Shown: positions 53,003-61,403, counted from the stretch's first letter. The stretch: 64,000 nucleotides of DNA from Geobacter sp. (GCA_003490025.1 DNJC01000060.1:93188-157187); one strand, 5' to 3'. Notes: a model not told the origin generated them from the letters alone. A program made the numbers and translations.

Positions 53003-53920
53003 ATGAAAGCTCTGCTTATAGCGGAATACAGACAGGGGAAGCTGCTCGACTCCACATACGAACTGGTTGCCTTCGCCAAGGAACTCGGCGCCGAGACCGC
53101 CATGGTCCTGGTCGGCAGTGCGGCGGACGCTCCCAAGTTCGAAGGCCGGCTCTACCTGGCCGACGCGGCGAAGTACGGCGAGTACAACCCGGACCTGCAC
53201 AAGAAACTGGTGCTGGCGGCGGTCGCCAAGGAGAACCCGGACTACATCGTCTTCATACATTCAAGCTACGGCTGGGACCTCGCTCCCCGGGTGGCGGCGT
53301 CCCTGAGGACCGGCCAGGTCTCCGAGGTGGTGGCGCTTGTGGACGGCAAGTTCGAGGTCACCTGCTGCAACGCCAAGATGCGCAGATCGGTGGCTGCCAA
53401 GGGGACGACTACGGTGGTCACCATCCAGGCGGGCGCGTTCTCCCTCCAGGGCGAGCCGCAGGGGTCCCCGCAAGTCGAGGCACTGGAGCTGGCGGAAACG
53501 GCCGCAAAGGTGGAATTCGTCGGCTATGAAGCGGCCGAACAAAAGGAAGTCGACCTGACCCGGGCGGAGGTGATCGTCAGCGCCGGGCGCGGGGTCGGGA
53601 AAAAGGAAAACGTCCCGGTGATAGCGGAACTGGCCCGGGCCCTGGGCGGCGAACTCGGCGCGAGCCGTCCGGTGGTCGATGCCGGATGGGCTCCGCACAG
53701 CCACCAGGTGGGGACCACCGGCCAGACGGTCAGCCCGAAACTCTACATCGCCTGCGGCATCAGCGGTGCGATCCAGCACCTGGCCGGGATGAAGAAGGCG
53801 GACTTCATCGTCGCCATCAATAAGGACAAGGATGCGCCGATAGGCGAGATCGCCGACGTCCTCGTGGTTGCCGACGTGATGCAGTTCGTGCCGGCGATGA
53901 CGGCGAGGTGCGCCAGGTGA
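53003..53920 (+). CDS. etfA: Electron transfer flavoprotein alpha subunit, set 2
   Basis: A 305-residue EtfA with SAGRGVGKKEN, GASRPVVDAGW, HQVGTTGQTVSPKLYIACGI and AINKDKDAPIGEIADV. It pairs with the preceding EtfB and is highly similar to set 1. The last codons overlap the start of the adenosyltransferase gene by 4 bases, so the cobalamin gene is translationally linked to this operon. GGGAGGAAG precedes the ATG. Confidence 0.94.
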   Translation: MKALLIAEYRQGKLLDSTYELVAFAKELGAETAMVLVGSAADAPKFEGRLYLADAAKYGEYNPDLHKKLVLAAVAKENPDYIVFIHSSYGWDLAPRVAASLRTGQVSEVVALVDGKFEVTCCNAKMRRSVAAKGTTTVVTIQAGAFSLQGEPQGSPQVEALELAETAAKVEFVGYEAAEQKEVDLTRAEVIVSAGRGVGKKENVPVIAELARALGGELGASRPVVDAGWAPHSHQVGTTGQTVSPKLYIACGISGAIQHLAGMKKADFIVAINKDKDAPIGEIADVLVVADVMQFVPAMTARCAR

Positions 53921-54447
53921 CGCTCGACGTGGGGAAGGTGCAGGTCTATACCGGGAACGGCAAGGGAAAGACCACCGCGTCCCTGGGGCTGGCGTTCAGG
54001 GCGGTGGGGCGGGGCTTGCGGGTCTGCATGGTGCAGTTCATCAAGGGGGGCGGACAGTACGGCGAACATGTCGCGGCCCAGCAGCTGGCCCCGCTTCTCA
54101 CCATCCATCAGACCGGGCGGGACTGCTGGATCTACAAGGACAGGCTCGACCCCGAGGACATAGCTATCGCGCAGCAGACGCTGGAGCTGGCGCGGCAGGT
54201 GCTTACCGGCGGAGAGTACGACCTGGTGATTCTGGACGAGATCAACGGCGCCGCCTGGTTCGGGCTGATCGGCGTGGACGACATCCTTTCGCTGATGGCC
54301 GCGAAGCCGGAGCAGGTGGAACTGGTTCTGACCGGCAGGAGCGCCGATCCGCGGGTGATCGAGGCGGCCGACCTGGTGACGGAGATGGTGGAGGTGAAGC
54401 ACTATTTCCAGGCCGGCGTGCCGGCCAGGACCGGGATCGAGAAATGA
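53917..54447 (+). CDS. cobO: Cob(I)alamin adenosyltransferase (CobO/BtuR type)
   Basis: A 176-residue P-loop ATPase. The N-terminal segment VQVYTGNGKGKTTASLGLAF contains the Walker A loop used with ATP. FIKGGGQYGE and DLVILDEINGAAWFG (Walker B-like) follow, and the end HYFQAGVPARTGIEK is typical. It adenosylates cob(I)alamin to coenzyme B12, which IcmF at 20306 needs. The GTG at 53917 (GTGA overlap, GAGG upstream) is preferred to the GTG at 53908. Its presence in an etf/CoA-transferase operon hints that this pathway also feeds a B12 mutase. Confidence 0.92.
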   Translation: MTLDVGKVQVYTGNGKGKTTASLGLAFRAVGRGLRVCMVQFIKGGGQYGEHVAAQQLAPLLTIHQTGRDCWIYKDRLDPEDIAIAQQTLELARQVLTGGEYDLVILDEINGAAWFGLIGVDDILSLMAAKPEQVELVLTGRSADPRVIEAADLVTEMVEVKHYFQAGVPARTGIEK

Positions 54448-54463
54448 TCGGGAAGGGGGAGCC

Positions 54464-55285
54464 ATGAAACTTCTGGAAGGGATACGTGTAGTGAACCTGG
54501 CGGTCAATCTCCCGGGGCCGGTCGCGGCGAGACGCCTGCACCAGATGGGGGCGTCAGTGGTCAAGGTGGAGCCTCCCGCGGGGGATCCGATGGAGAGCTA
54601 CAGCAAGACCTGGTACGCGGACATGGCCGCCGGCCACACGGTGGTCCAGGTCGACCTGAAGGACCCGGCCGGTCTGGCCCGGCTCCACGCCTATCTTTCG
54701 GAAGCGGATCTCCTCATCACTGCCAGCCGTCCCGCCGCCCTGGAGCGCCTGGGGCTGGGGTGGAAGGCGCTGCATGAAAGGCACCCGGCCCTCTGCCAGG
54801 TCGCCATCGTGGGATATCCCTCGCCGCGCCAGAACGAGGCGGGGCACGATCTGACCTACCAGGCGTCCCTCGGGCTCCTGACCCCTCCCCACATGCCGCG
54901 CACGCTGCTGGCGGACATGGCGGGAGGCGAGCAGACGGTGGAGGGAGCGCTGGCCCTGCTTCTGGGCCGCCACCGCGGACTCGGGAGCGGCTACTGCGAG
55001 GTCGCCCTTTCCTCGGCCGCGGAGGCAATGGCGGAACCGCTCCGCTACGGCTGCACCGTTCCCGGAGCGAACCTTGGCGGCGGTTGTCCCGAGTACAACA
55101 TCTACCCGGCGCAGGACGGCTGGGTCGCGGTGGCAGCGCTCGAGCCGCACTTCAAGAAGCGGCTCGAAGAATCGCTCGTGGTCGGCACCGACGAGGAGTA
55201 TCGGGCCGTCTTCGCCTCCAGGGGGGCCGTGGAGTGGCAGCAGTGGGGGCAGGAGCTGGATGTTCCGATAGTGGCGCTGAGATGA
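54464..55285 (+). CDS. CaiB/BaiF-type CoA-transferase family protein, short form
   Basis: A 273-residue class III CoA-transferase-like protein, much shorter than the usual 360-400. It keeps the N-terminal LLEGIRVVNLAVNLPGPVAA, VKVEPPAGDP, and the catalytic Asp position in EAGHDLTYQASLG (about 129), but its C-terminal domain is reduced to a short NIYPAQDGWVAVAALEPHFK segment. AMACR-like racemase or CoA-transferase activity is possible; the substrate is unknown. It follows cobO after 16 bases. GGGGGAG precedes the ATG. Confidence 0.82.
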   Translation: MKLLEGIRVVNLAVNLPGPVAARRLHQMGASVVKVEPPAGDPMESYSKTWYADMAAGHTVVQVDLKDPAGLARLHAYLSEADLLITASRPAALERLGLGWKALHERHPALCQVAIVGYPSPRQNEAGHDLTYQASLGLLTPPHMPRTLLADMAGGEQTVEGALALLLGRHRGLGSGYCEVALSSAAEAMAEPLRYGCTVPGANLGGGCPEYNIYPAQDGWVAVAALEPHFKKRLEESLVVGTDEEYRAVFASRGAVEWQQWGQELDVPIVALR

Positions 55286-55376
55286 CGACGGCGGAACCCC
55301 GACTCATCCTGCGGTGGTCGCTGCAGGGGAGGGACGGGCGGGAAACGGGATAGCAGGCACAGACCGGGAGGAATAG

Positions 55377-56534
55377 ATGTTTCTGGAACTTACCGAAGAG
55401 CAGAAGCTGATCCAGGATACCGCTCGCAACTTCGCCAAGGCGGAGCTTGAGCCGCTGGCGGCAAAACTGGACCGGGAGGATGATCGCCCCGCCTTTCTTG
55501 CCAACCTGAAGAAGTTGGCGGAGCTTGGCTTCATGGGGCTGAACGTGGAGAGCGCCTACGGCGGCTCCGAGGCGGGCGTGGTGGCCTTCAGCGTTGCCAT
55601 GACCGAGATTGCCCGGGCCTGCGCCTCCACGGCGGTCACCGTCTCCGTCAACAACATGGTGTGCGAGGTGATCCAGGCGGTCGGGTCGACGGAGCAGAAA
55701 GAGACCTACATCCCCCGCATCTGTTCCGGCCAGTACCCGGCAGGGGCCTTCGCCCTCACCGAGACCGGCGCCGGTTCCGATCCGGCCGGGATGACCACCA
55801 CTGCGGAATTGCACAACGACCACTGGGTGCTGAACGGCTCCAAGATCTTCATCACCAGCGCGCCCTACGCGGGGGTCTTCGTGGTCTGGGCGGTAACGGA
55901 CAAGAGTGCGCCCAAAGGAAAGGGGATCAGCTGCTTCCTGGTGGAGCAGGGGGCGCCCGGGCTGGTCGTCGGCAAGCAGGAGGAGAAGACGGGGCAGCAT
56001 GCCTCGGCCACCTGCGAACTGATCTTCGACAACTGCAGGATCCCCAGGGGTGCGCTGATGGGGAAGCTGAACGACGGCTTCCGGATCGCGGTCGCCGAGC
56101 TGTGCGGCGGGCGCATCGGGATCGGATCGCTCGGGCTGGGAGTGGGGCTCGCGGCGATGGACTACGCGACGCGGTACGCCACCGAGAGGGTCCAGTTCGG
56201 CCAGAAGATCTGCAACTTCCAGGCGATCCAGTGGATGATCGCCGATGCGTACACGGAGCTTGAAGCGGCGCGGTTGCTGCTGATGCAGGCCGCCTACAGG
56301 AAGGAGAGCGGCAAATCCTTCGCCAAGGAGGCCTCCATGGCGAAGATGTATGCCACCGAAGCCGCCAACCGGGCCTGCTACAGCGCCGTACAGATGCTGG
56401 GAGGCTATGGCTACACCAAGGACTTCCCGGTCGAGCGCTACGCCCGCGACGCCCGCATCACGGCAATTTACGAGGGGACCAACGAGATCCAGCGGATCGT
56501 CATTTCCAGGGAGATACTGCGCAACTTCGCGTGA
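55377..56534 (+). CDS. Acyl-CoA dehydrogenase
   Basis: A 385-residue acyl-CoA dehydrogenase. FALTETGAGSDPAGM is the FAD motif, IFITSAPYAGV lies in the beta domain, and the C-terminal ITAIYEGTNEIQR holds the catalytic Glu (about 368). GGCGRIG-like FAD contacts and a C-terminal ISREILRNFA end are typical of short- to medium-chain enzymes. The substrate is unknown, but it sits between the CaiB-like gene and the glutaconate-type CoA-transferase, so a dicarboxylic or cyclic acyl-CoA is possible. GGGAGGAATAG precedes the ATG. Confidence 0.92.
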   Translation: MFLELTEEQKLIQDTARNFAKAELEPLAAKLDREDDRPAFLANLKKLAELGFMGLNVESAYGGSEAGVVAFSVAMTEIARACASTAVTVSVNNMVCEVIQAVGSTEQKETYIPRICSGQYPAGAFALTETGAGSDPAGMTTTAELHNDHWVLNGSKIFITSAPYAGVFVVWAVTDKSAPKGKGISCFLVEQGAPGLVVGKQEEKTGQHASATCELIFDNCRIPRGALMGKLNDGFRIAVAELCGGRIGIGSLGLGVGLAAMDYATRYATERVQFGQKICNFQAIQWMIADAYTELEAARLLLMQAAYRKESGKSFAKEASMAKMYATEAANRACYSAVQMLGGYGYTKDFPVERYARDARITAIYEGTNEIQRIVISREILRNFA

Positions 56535-56582
56535 TCATTGCGTCAGAGCTGTCTGACGTCCGACCATTACAGGAGGGCCCCC

Positions 56583-57548
56583 ATGAGTGGCAAACGTATC
56601 ACCCTGCAGCAGGCGGCGGAGATAGTCAAGGACGGTTCCAGCCTGACCTTCTCCGGGTTCACCATTTGGCGCCGTCCCTTTGCCCTGGTCTTCGAGCTGA
56701 TCCGCCAGGGTCGGAAGGGGCTGCATCTCATCGAGGTCAACGGCGGTCCCCAGACCGAGTTCCTCGTCGGCGCGGGGTGCGTCGACATCTGGGAGTCGTG
56801 CTGGGTCGGCCACGAGTTGTACGGCAAGTACGGCGCCAACCTCTCCAGGAAGGTCGGCAGGGGCGAGATCATCGTCGAGGACTACAGTCACGCGGAGATG
56901 CTGTTCCGGTTCACTGCAGCCGCCTGCGGCGCCCCCTATGCCGTCACCCAGACCTCGCTCGGCACCGACATCCACAACCCCGATTTCGACATGCTGGGGA
57001 GGGCGGGTCTCAGGGACGGCAAACGGGTGGCGAAGCACAAGTACGTCTTCACCGAGGATCCCTTTTTCGGCGCCGGGTCGCAGGTGCTGGTGCCGGCCGC
57101 GAAGGTCGATGTGGCGATCCTCTGCGTCCAGCAGGTGGGGGAGGAAGGAACCGTTCGGGTCAACGGGCAATTCTACTCCGACCCCGAAGTGGCCCGTGCG
57201 GCCGACATCACCATCGTCATGGCCGAAGAGATCGTCCCCGAGGAGTACCTGCGCAGGGACGCCGACCGGAACAGCATAGCGAGCTTCGAGGTGGACTACA
57301 TCCTCGAGTGCCCCTTCGGCGCCCATCCGACCGGCATGTTCGGACGCTACGACGTCGACGGCGGTTTCCTCAAGGATTTCTACGCAAAGACCAGGACCCA
57401 GGAGGGATTCGACGACTTCGCCAAGGAGTGGATCCACGGACACGATCACATGAGTTACCTCGAAAAGCTCGGGTGGCCGCGCATGCTGGACCTCAAGGCC
57501 AACACCGCGTTGAATTACAGCACCGGCGGAAAAAGGGGGCAATCGTAA
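56583..57548 (+). CDS. gctA: Glutaconate CoA-transferase-type subunit A
   Basis: A 321-residue class I CoA-transferase alpha subunit of the GctA type. KDGSSLTFSGFTIWRRPFAL (about 17-36) forms the CoA-binding loop, and QTSLGTDIHNPDFD, VAILCVQQVGEEG and ECPFGAHPTGMFGRYDVDGG are typical. Members transfer CoA to glutaconate or related dicarboxylates; homologues (IpdA) instead act as ring-opening hydrolases in steroid breakdown. GGAGGG precedes the ATG at 56583. The stop overlaps the subunit B ATG by one base. Confidence 0.88.
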   Translation: MSGKRITLQQAAEIVKDGSSLTFSGFTIWRRPFALVFELIRQGRKGLHLIEVNGGPQTEFLVGAGCVDIWESCWVGHELYGKYGANLSRKVGRGEIIVEDYSHAEMLFRFTAAACGAPYAVTQTSLGTDIHNPDFDMLGRAGLRDGKRVAKHKYVFTEDPFFGAGSQVLVPAAKVDVAILCVQQVGEEGTVRVNGQFYSDPEVARAADITIVMAEEIVPEEYLRRDADRNSIASFEVDYILECPFGAHPTGMFGRYDVDGGFLKDFYAKTRTQEGFDDFAKEWIHGHDHMSYLEKLGWPRMLDLKANTALNYSTGGKRGQS

Positions 57549-58375
57549 TGGACAAGGCATTTGCAAACCCCGAGGAATACGGCCTGGCCGACCTGCTCTG
57601 CTGCGCCGCCTCCCGGGAAGTACAGGACCATGAAGTGGTCTTTGCCGGCACCGGTCTCCCGATGGTCGCCATCATGCTGGCCCAGAAAACCCACGCACCG
57701 AGCCTGAAGCTGATCTTCGAGGCGGGAACGCTCGACGGCCGCCCGCCCGAACTCCCGACCTCCGTGGGAGACGCCCGCTGCGAGATGGGCGCCTCCCGCT
57801 CCTCCGGCCTGCACGACGCCTTCAGCATAGCCCAGCGGGGCTACGTCGATCTCGGCTTCCTGGGCGGCGCGGAGGTGGATCAGTACGGCAACGTGAACAC
57901 CACCTGCATCGGCGACTACCTCGCTCCCGAACTGCGGCTGACCGGCTCGGGCGGTAACCCGGACATCAACTCGTTCGCCAAGAGGACCGTATTCATCATG
58001 GTGCACGAGAAGCGCCGCTTCACCGAGAAGGTGAGCTACATCACCAGTCCGGGGTGGCAGGTGAAAAAGTGGCCGGGCGGCGAGACGGTGCCAAGGCGCG
58101 AGCTATACGGCGCGGCCTATCGCGGGGGACCGTCCGCAGTCATCAGCACCGCCGGAGTCTTTCGCTTCGACGAGGAAACGGGGCGGATCTACCTCGACAC
58201 CTGCCATGCCGGCAACACGCCGGAGCAGATACGCGAGATGTGCCAATTTGATCTTGACATCTCCCGGGTAAGCGGCGAAACTTTGCCCCCTACCAGGGAA
58301 GAGCTGCACCTGATCCACAACGTGCTCGACCCGGACCAGATTTTCATTCCAAAGGTGAAGCCGAAAGGGTCGTAA
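57548..58375 (+). CDS. gctB: Glutaconate CoA-transferase-type subunit B
   Basis: A 275-residue beta subunit. FAGTGLPMVAIMLAQKTHAP (about 33-52) is followed by LIFEAGTLDG with the glutamate expected for catalysis. Later segments are GFLGGAEVDQYGNVNTT and TSPGWQVKKWPGG. It pairs with subunit A in a TAATG overlap. Whether it transfers CoA or hydrolyses a cyclic acyl-CoA like IpdAB cannot be decided from the motifs. Its stop overlaps the DUF2889 start. Confidence 0.88.
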   Translation: MDKAFANPEEYGLADLLCCAASREVQDHEVVFAGTGLPMVAIMLAQKTHAPSLKLIFEAGTLDGRPPELPTSVGDARCEMGASRSSGLHDAFSIAQRGYVDLGFLGGAEVDQYGNVNTTCIGDYLAPELRLTGSGGNPDINSFAKRTVFIMVHEKRRFTEKVSYITSPGWQVKKWPGGETVPRRELYGAAYRGGPSAVISTAGVFRFDEETGRIYLDTCHAGNTPEQIREMCQFDLDISRVSGETLPPTREELHLIHNVLDPDQIFIPKVKPKGS

Positions 58376-58833
58376 TGACAGAGCAGTTGAACGGGATGGA
58401 GGACTTCCAGCGGGACATTTCGTACCGCTTGTTGAAACAGGAAAACGGGACCGCCTTGCTGACGGCGACCCTCAAGGACAGGTACCACGACATAGAGGTT
58501 CGGGTTGGCGTCGACGTGACGACACTGGCCATCGTCTCCGCCGAGGCCGCTTTCTGCAGATCGCCCACACCCGATTGCCGCAACGTGGAGGCGAAGTTCC
58601 AGGGGCTGGTGGGTTTCGTCATCGGGCGGGGATTGCAGCGAAAACTGGCCGAGGTATTCGGAGGGAGCCATGGTTGCGGCAACATGCGGACCCTGCTGAT
58701 GGGATTGCTCCCCCTGGCCCTCAATCTGAGCGCCGCCGTAGGTTTGACCGGAGAGCAGGAACTGCTCGACGCCATCCACGAGAAGCTGGAAGGGACCTGC
58801 GCAGGTTACGTGACGCCGCCGCCCAAGAGGTAA
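58375..58833 (+). CDS. DUF2889-family protein
   Basis: A 152-residue protein resembling DUF2889: TATLKDRYHDIEVRVGVD, EAAFCRSPTPDCRNVEAKFQ and the GGSHGCGNMRTLLMGLLPLA segment, with a conserved Cys/His pair in SHGCGN. Function is unknown. It overlaps gctB by one base (TAATG), so it is translated with the CoA-transferase and probably serves the same pathway. Confidence 0.85.
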   Translation: MTEQLNGMEDFQRDISYRLLKQENGTALLTATLKDRYHDIEVRVGVDVTTLAIVSAEAAFCRSPTPDCRNVEAKFQGLVGFVIGRGLQRKLAEVFGGSHGCGNMRTLLMGLLPLALNLSAAVGLTGEQELLDAIHEKLEGTCAGYVTPPPKR

Positions 58834-58871
58834 CCGGGGTTTCACTGCTTTTTCAGCTCTTATCCAACTCT

Positions 58872-58936
58872 CCCTCGCCCTCCGGGAGAGGGTAGGGGTG
58901 AGGGCGCCGCTCGCGGCAGGAATGCCGCTCCTACAA
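58872..58936. repeat. Interspersed palindromes B and A (inverted)
   Basis: Family B inverted (58872-58906) is followed by family A inverted (58911-58936), the same order as the right half of the composite at 51962. Confidence 0.8.
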
Positions 58937-58947
58937 AATAAAGAACC

Positions 58948-58972
58948 GCCCTCTGCAACGAGGGCTTTTTTT
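58948..58972 (+). terminator. Terminator after the DUF2889 gene
   Basis: A stem, GCCCTC / GAGGGC, with a six-base loop, is followed by seven T residues. Confidence 0.88.
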
Positions 58973-58988
58973 GAACCACGATCTTCCG

Positions 58989-59004
58989 TTGACGTAAGCG
59001 TCAA
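58989..59004. promoter_or_regulatory. MerR-type operator before etfB set 3
   Basis: TTGACGTAAGCGTCAA, a near-perfect dyad matching TTGACnTnnnCGTnAA, lies between the terminator and the ribosome-binding site. No clear -10 box was seen, so the site may block transcription from upstream. Confidence 0.55.
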
Positions 59005-59018
59005 ATCTGGAGAAACCC

Positions 59019-59831
59019 ATGCTCGTAGTCGCCTGCATCAAACAGGTACCGGACACAACACAGGTGCAGATAGATCCCGTAACAAACACGCTGGTGCGGG
59101 AAGGGATCCCGTTCATCGTCAACCCTTACGACACCCACGCGCTGGAAGAAGGTCTCAGGCTGAAGGACCGCTTCGGCTTCCGCGTCGCCGCCATCTCGAT
59201 GGGGCCTCCCAACGCGGAGGGAACCCTGAGGAAGGCGCTGGCCCTTGGGGCCGACGAGGCGATCCTGCTGTCGGACCGGGCCTTTGGCGGCGCTGACACC
59301 CTGGCCACCAGCCGGGTTCTGTCCGAGGCGATCAGGAAGCTGAACGAAGCTGAAGAGGTGGGAATCGTCTTTTGCGGCAAGCAGACCATAGATGGCGATA
59401 CGGCCCAGGTCGGACCCGGGATCGCCACGAGGCTTGGGTACACGCAACTTACGCTCGTTGACCGTATCGAGGCGATTGATCCCGTGGCGAGAAAGATACG
59501 GGTGAGGCGCAAGCTGGAAGGAAGGCACGAGATCGTGGAGGCATCGCTTCCGGCGATGATCACCGTGGTCCGCGAGCTGAACCGCCCGCGTTACCCTACG
59601 GTACCGATGCGCATCGAATCGAGCGAAGCGTCCGTACAGCTCTGGAGCAACAAGGAACTGCAACTGGACGAGCAGACCGTCGGGCTCAAGGGGTCCCCCA
59701 CCTGGGTCAGCAGGATCTTTTCTCCCGAGCGCGAAAAGGGGGAAATAGTAGGCGACGGCATGAGCGACCCGGTCGGTTCTGCAAATCTTCTGGTGGACAA
59801 GCTACTGGGTCGGGACCTTCTTGCCATATGA
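59019..59831 (+). CDS. etfB: Electron transfer flavoprotein beta subunit, set 3
   Basis: A 270-residue EtfB of a different subfamily from sets 1 and 2. It starts VVACIKQVPDTTQVQIDPVT, has NPYDTHALEEGLRLKD (as in FixA/bifurcating-type EtfB), FCGKQTIDGDTAQVGPGIA, and a longer C-terminus ending LLVDKLLGRDLLAI. It partners the ferredoxin-fused EtfA 13 bases downstream. A MerR-type operator precedes it. TGGAGAAA precedes the ATG. Confidence 0.93.
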   Translation: MLVVACIKQVPDTTQVQIDPVTNTLVREGIPFIVNPYDTHALEEGLRLKDRFGFRVAAISMGPPNAEGTLRKALALGADEAILLSDRAFGGADTLATSRVLSEAIRKLNEAEEVGIVFCGKQTIDGDTAQVGPGIATRLGYTQLTLVDRIEAIDPVARKIRVRRKLEGRHEIVEASLPAMITVVRELNRPRYPTVPMRIESSEASVQLWSNKELQLDEQTVGLKGSPTWVSRIFSPEREKGEIVGDGMSDPVGSANLLVDKLLGRDLLAI

Positions 59832-59844
59832 CAGGAGCGAAAAG

Positions 59845-61197
59845 ATGACTGAAGCGAAGAAGGTAATCAAAAGACCGCGCGGCAAGGCCCGTGTCGTCGA
59901 GGGGAAATGCATCGCCTGCGGCGCCCGCTGCGAGAGTTCCTGCCCGGTGCAGGCAATCGAGATGACGGACGCTGGTGAGCCGGCGGTACTTTCGGACAAG
60001 TGCATCGGCTGCGTAAAATGCGTAAAGGTTTGCCCCGCGCAGGCACTGGAGATGTTCTTCACCCCGGAAGAGCTGAAGATCCTGGACGAAATTTCCAAGC
60101 AATCAGGCGCTGCCGAGTTGGAGGAAGAGCTCGATCCGGAGGCGAAGGCGCTCGCTGAAAAGCTTGCGACGTACCGGGGCGTATGGGTGTTCGTGGAGCA
60201 GACCGAGGGAGAGGTGGCAAAGGTTTCCTGGGAACTGATCGGCAAGGGGCGGGAACTTGCGGACACGCTGGGAGTAAAGCTGTCGGCGCTGGTGATCGGC
60301 GAGCACGTGGAACCGATCTGCCTGGAGGCATTTTGCTACGGTGCCGACCAGGCCTACCTGGTCGATGGGGTGCAGTTCCGCCATTACCGGACCGAGGCCT
60401 ACCTGAAGGCGCTTTGCCGGCTCATCGCTACTTACCGTCCCGAGATCATCCTGATGGGTGCGACGGGGATGGGGCGCGACCTGGCAGGGGCGGTCGCCAC
60501 TGTGGTCGGCACCGGCCTCACGGCGGACTGCACCGGACTTGCCATCGACGACAAGCGCAACCTCATGCAGACCCGTCCGGCTTTCGGGGGGAACATCATG
60601 GCGACCATCATGTGCGACAAGTTCCGCCCTCAGATGGCGACGGTCCGGCCTCACGTCATGCAGATGGGGGAGCGTGTCGAGGAAAGACATGGCGCCATCA
60701 TCCGGGTGACTTGCCCCGTACGCGAGGAAGAGATGCTGACCCGGGTGCTGGCGATCATCCGCGACAAGAACGAGGGGCATGTCGACGTGGCCGGCGCCGA
60801 GTTCATCGTCTCCGGGGGGCGTGGCATGATGGGGAAGGAGAACTTCGCGCTCCTGCACCAGCTTGCCGAACAGCTGGGCGGGGTGGTGGGGGCATCGCGC
60901 AGCGCCGTCGATGCCGGTTGGATGCCGCATGAGCGCCAGGTGGGACAGACCGGCAAGACGGTGCGCCCGAAGATTTACATCGCCTGCGGCATCAGCGGCG
61001 CGATCCAGCACCTGGTGGGGATGCAGGACTCGGATCTGATCATCGCGATCAACCGGGACAAGGATGCGCCGATCTTCGAGGTCGCCCACTACGGCATAGT
61101 CGGGGACCTGTTCGAGGTCGTGCCGGCCATCACGCAACGTCTGCGGTCGCTGAAACAGCGTCCGCAGGGGGCGGAGCGGGAGTGCGTGAACGGTTGA
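59845..61197 (+). CDS. etfA: Ferredoxin-fused electron transfer flavoprotein alpha subunit, set 3
   Basis: A 450-residue EtfA with an extra N-terminal two-cluster ferredoxin domain (about 15-75). The second cluster is canonical (CIGCVKCVKVCP); the first has one extra residue, CIACGARCESSCP. The FAD domain follows with SGGRGMMGKEN, GASRSAVDAGW, YIACGISGAIQHLVGM and AINRDKDAPIFEVA. Ferredoxin-bearing EtfA proteins occur in CarE and in LctC-like electron-bifurcating complexes. Here it lies before a membrane FeS oxidoreductase, so quinone-linked transfer is likely; bifurcation is not shown. The ATG at 59845 follows CAGGAG. Confidence 0.93.
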   Translation: MTEAKKVIKRPRGKARVVEGKCIACGARCESSCPVQAIEMTDAGEPAVLSDKCIGCVKCVKVCPAQALEMFFTPEELKILDEISKQSGAAELEEELDPEAKALAEKLATYRGVWVFVEQTEGEVAKVSWELIGKGRELADTLGVKLSALVIGEHVEPICLEAFCYGADQAYLVDGVQFRHYRTEAYLKALCRLIATYRPEIILMGATGMGRDLAGAVATVVGTGLTADCTGLAIDDKRNLMQTRPAFGGNIMATIMCDKFRPQMATVRPHVMQMGERVEERHGAIIRVTCPVREEEMLTRVLAIIRDKNEGHVDVAGAEFIVSGGRGMMGKENFALLHQLAEQLGGVVGASRSAVDAGWMPHERQVGQTGKTVRPKIYIACGISGAIQHLVGMQDSDLIIAINRDKDAPIFEVAHYGIVGDLFEVVPAITQRLRSLKQRPQGAERECVNG

Positions 61198-61203
61198 GAA
61201 GCC

Positions 61204-61351
61204 TTCCCTCACCCCGGCCCTCCCCCCCTTTTTCCCATTCCCCCTCGCCCTCCGGGAGAGGGTCGGGGTGAGGGCATTGGCACCTGCTGGATGTTGCCAT
61301 TCGATGACGTTTTGCCATGCTTCTGGTTCCCAAGCTGGAGCTTGGGACCAG
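61204..61351. repeat. Interspersed palindromes B and C
   Basis: A partial family B copy (61204-61230), a family B inverted copy (61242-61276) and the family C palindrome GGTTCCCAAGCTGGAGCTTG... (61325-61351) occupy the gap before the second FeS oxidoreductase. Confidence 0.75.
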
Positions 61352-61403
61352 GGAGCCTGCTGTTCAATAAGCCGAAGTAACTGTTTTAAAGAGGAAAGTC
61401 GCC

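Noticed and set aside
61280..61300. TGGCAC near 61281 as a sigma-54 promoter
   Set aside because: TTGCC follows at the wrong distance (nine extra bases region), so the GG-to-GC spacing does not fit.
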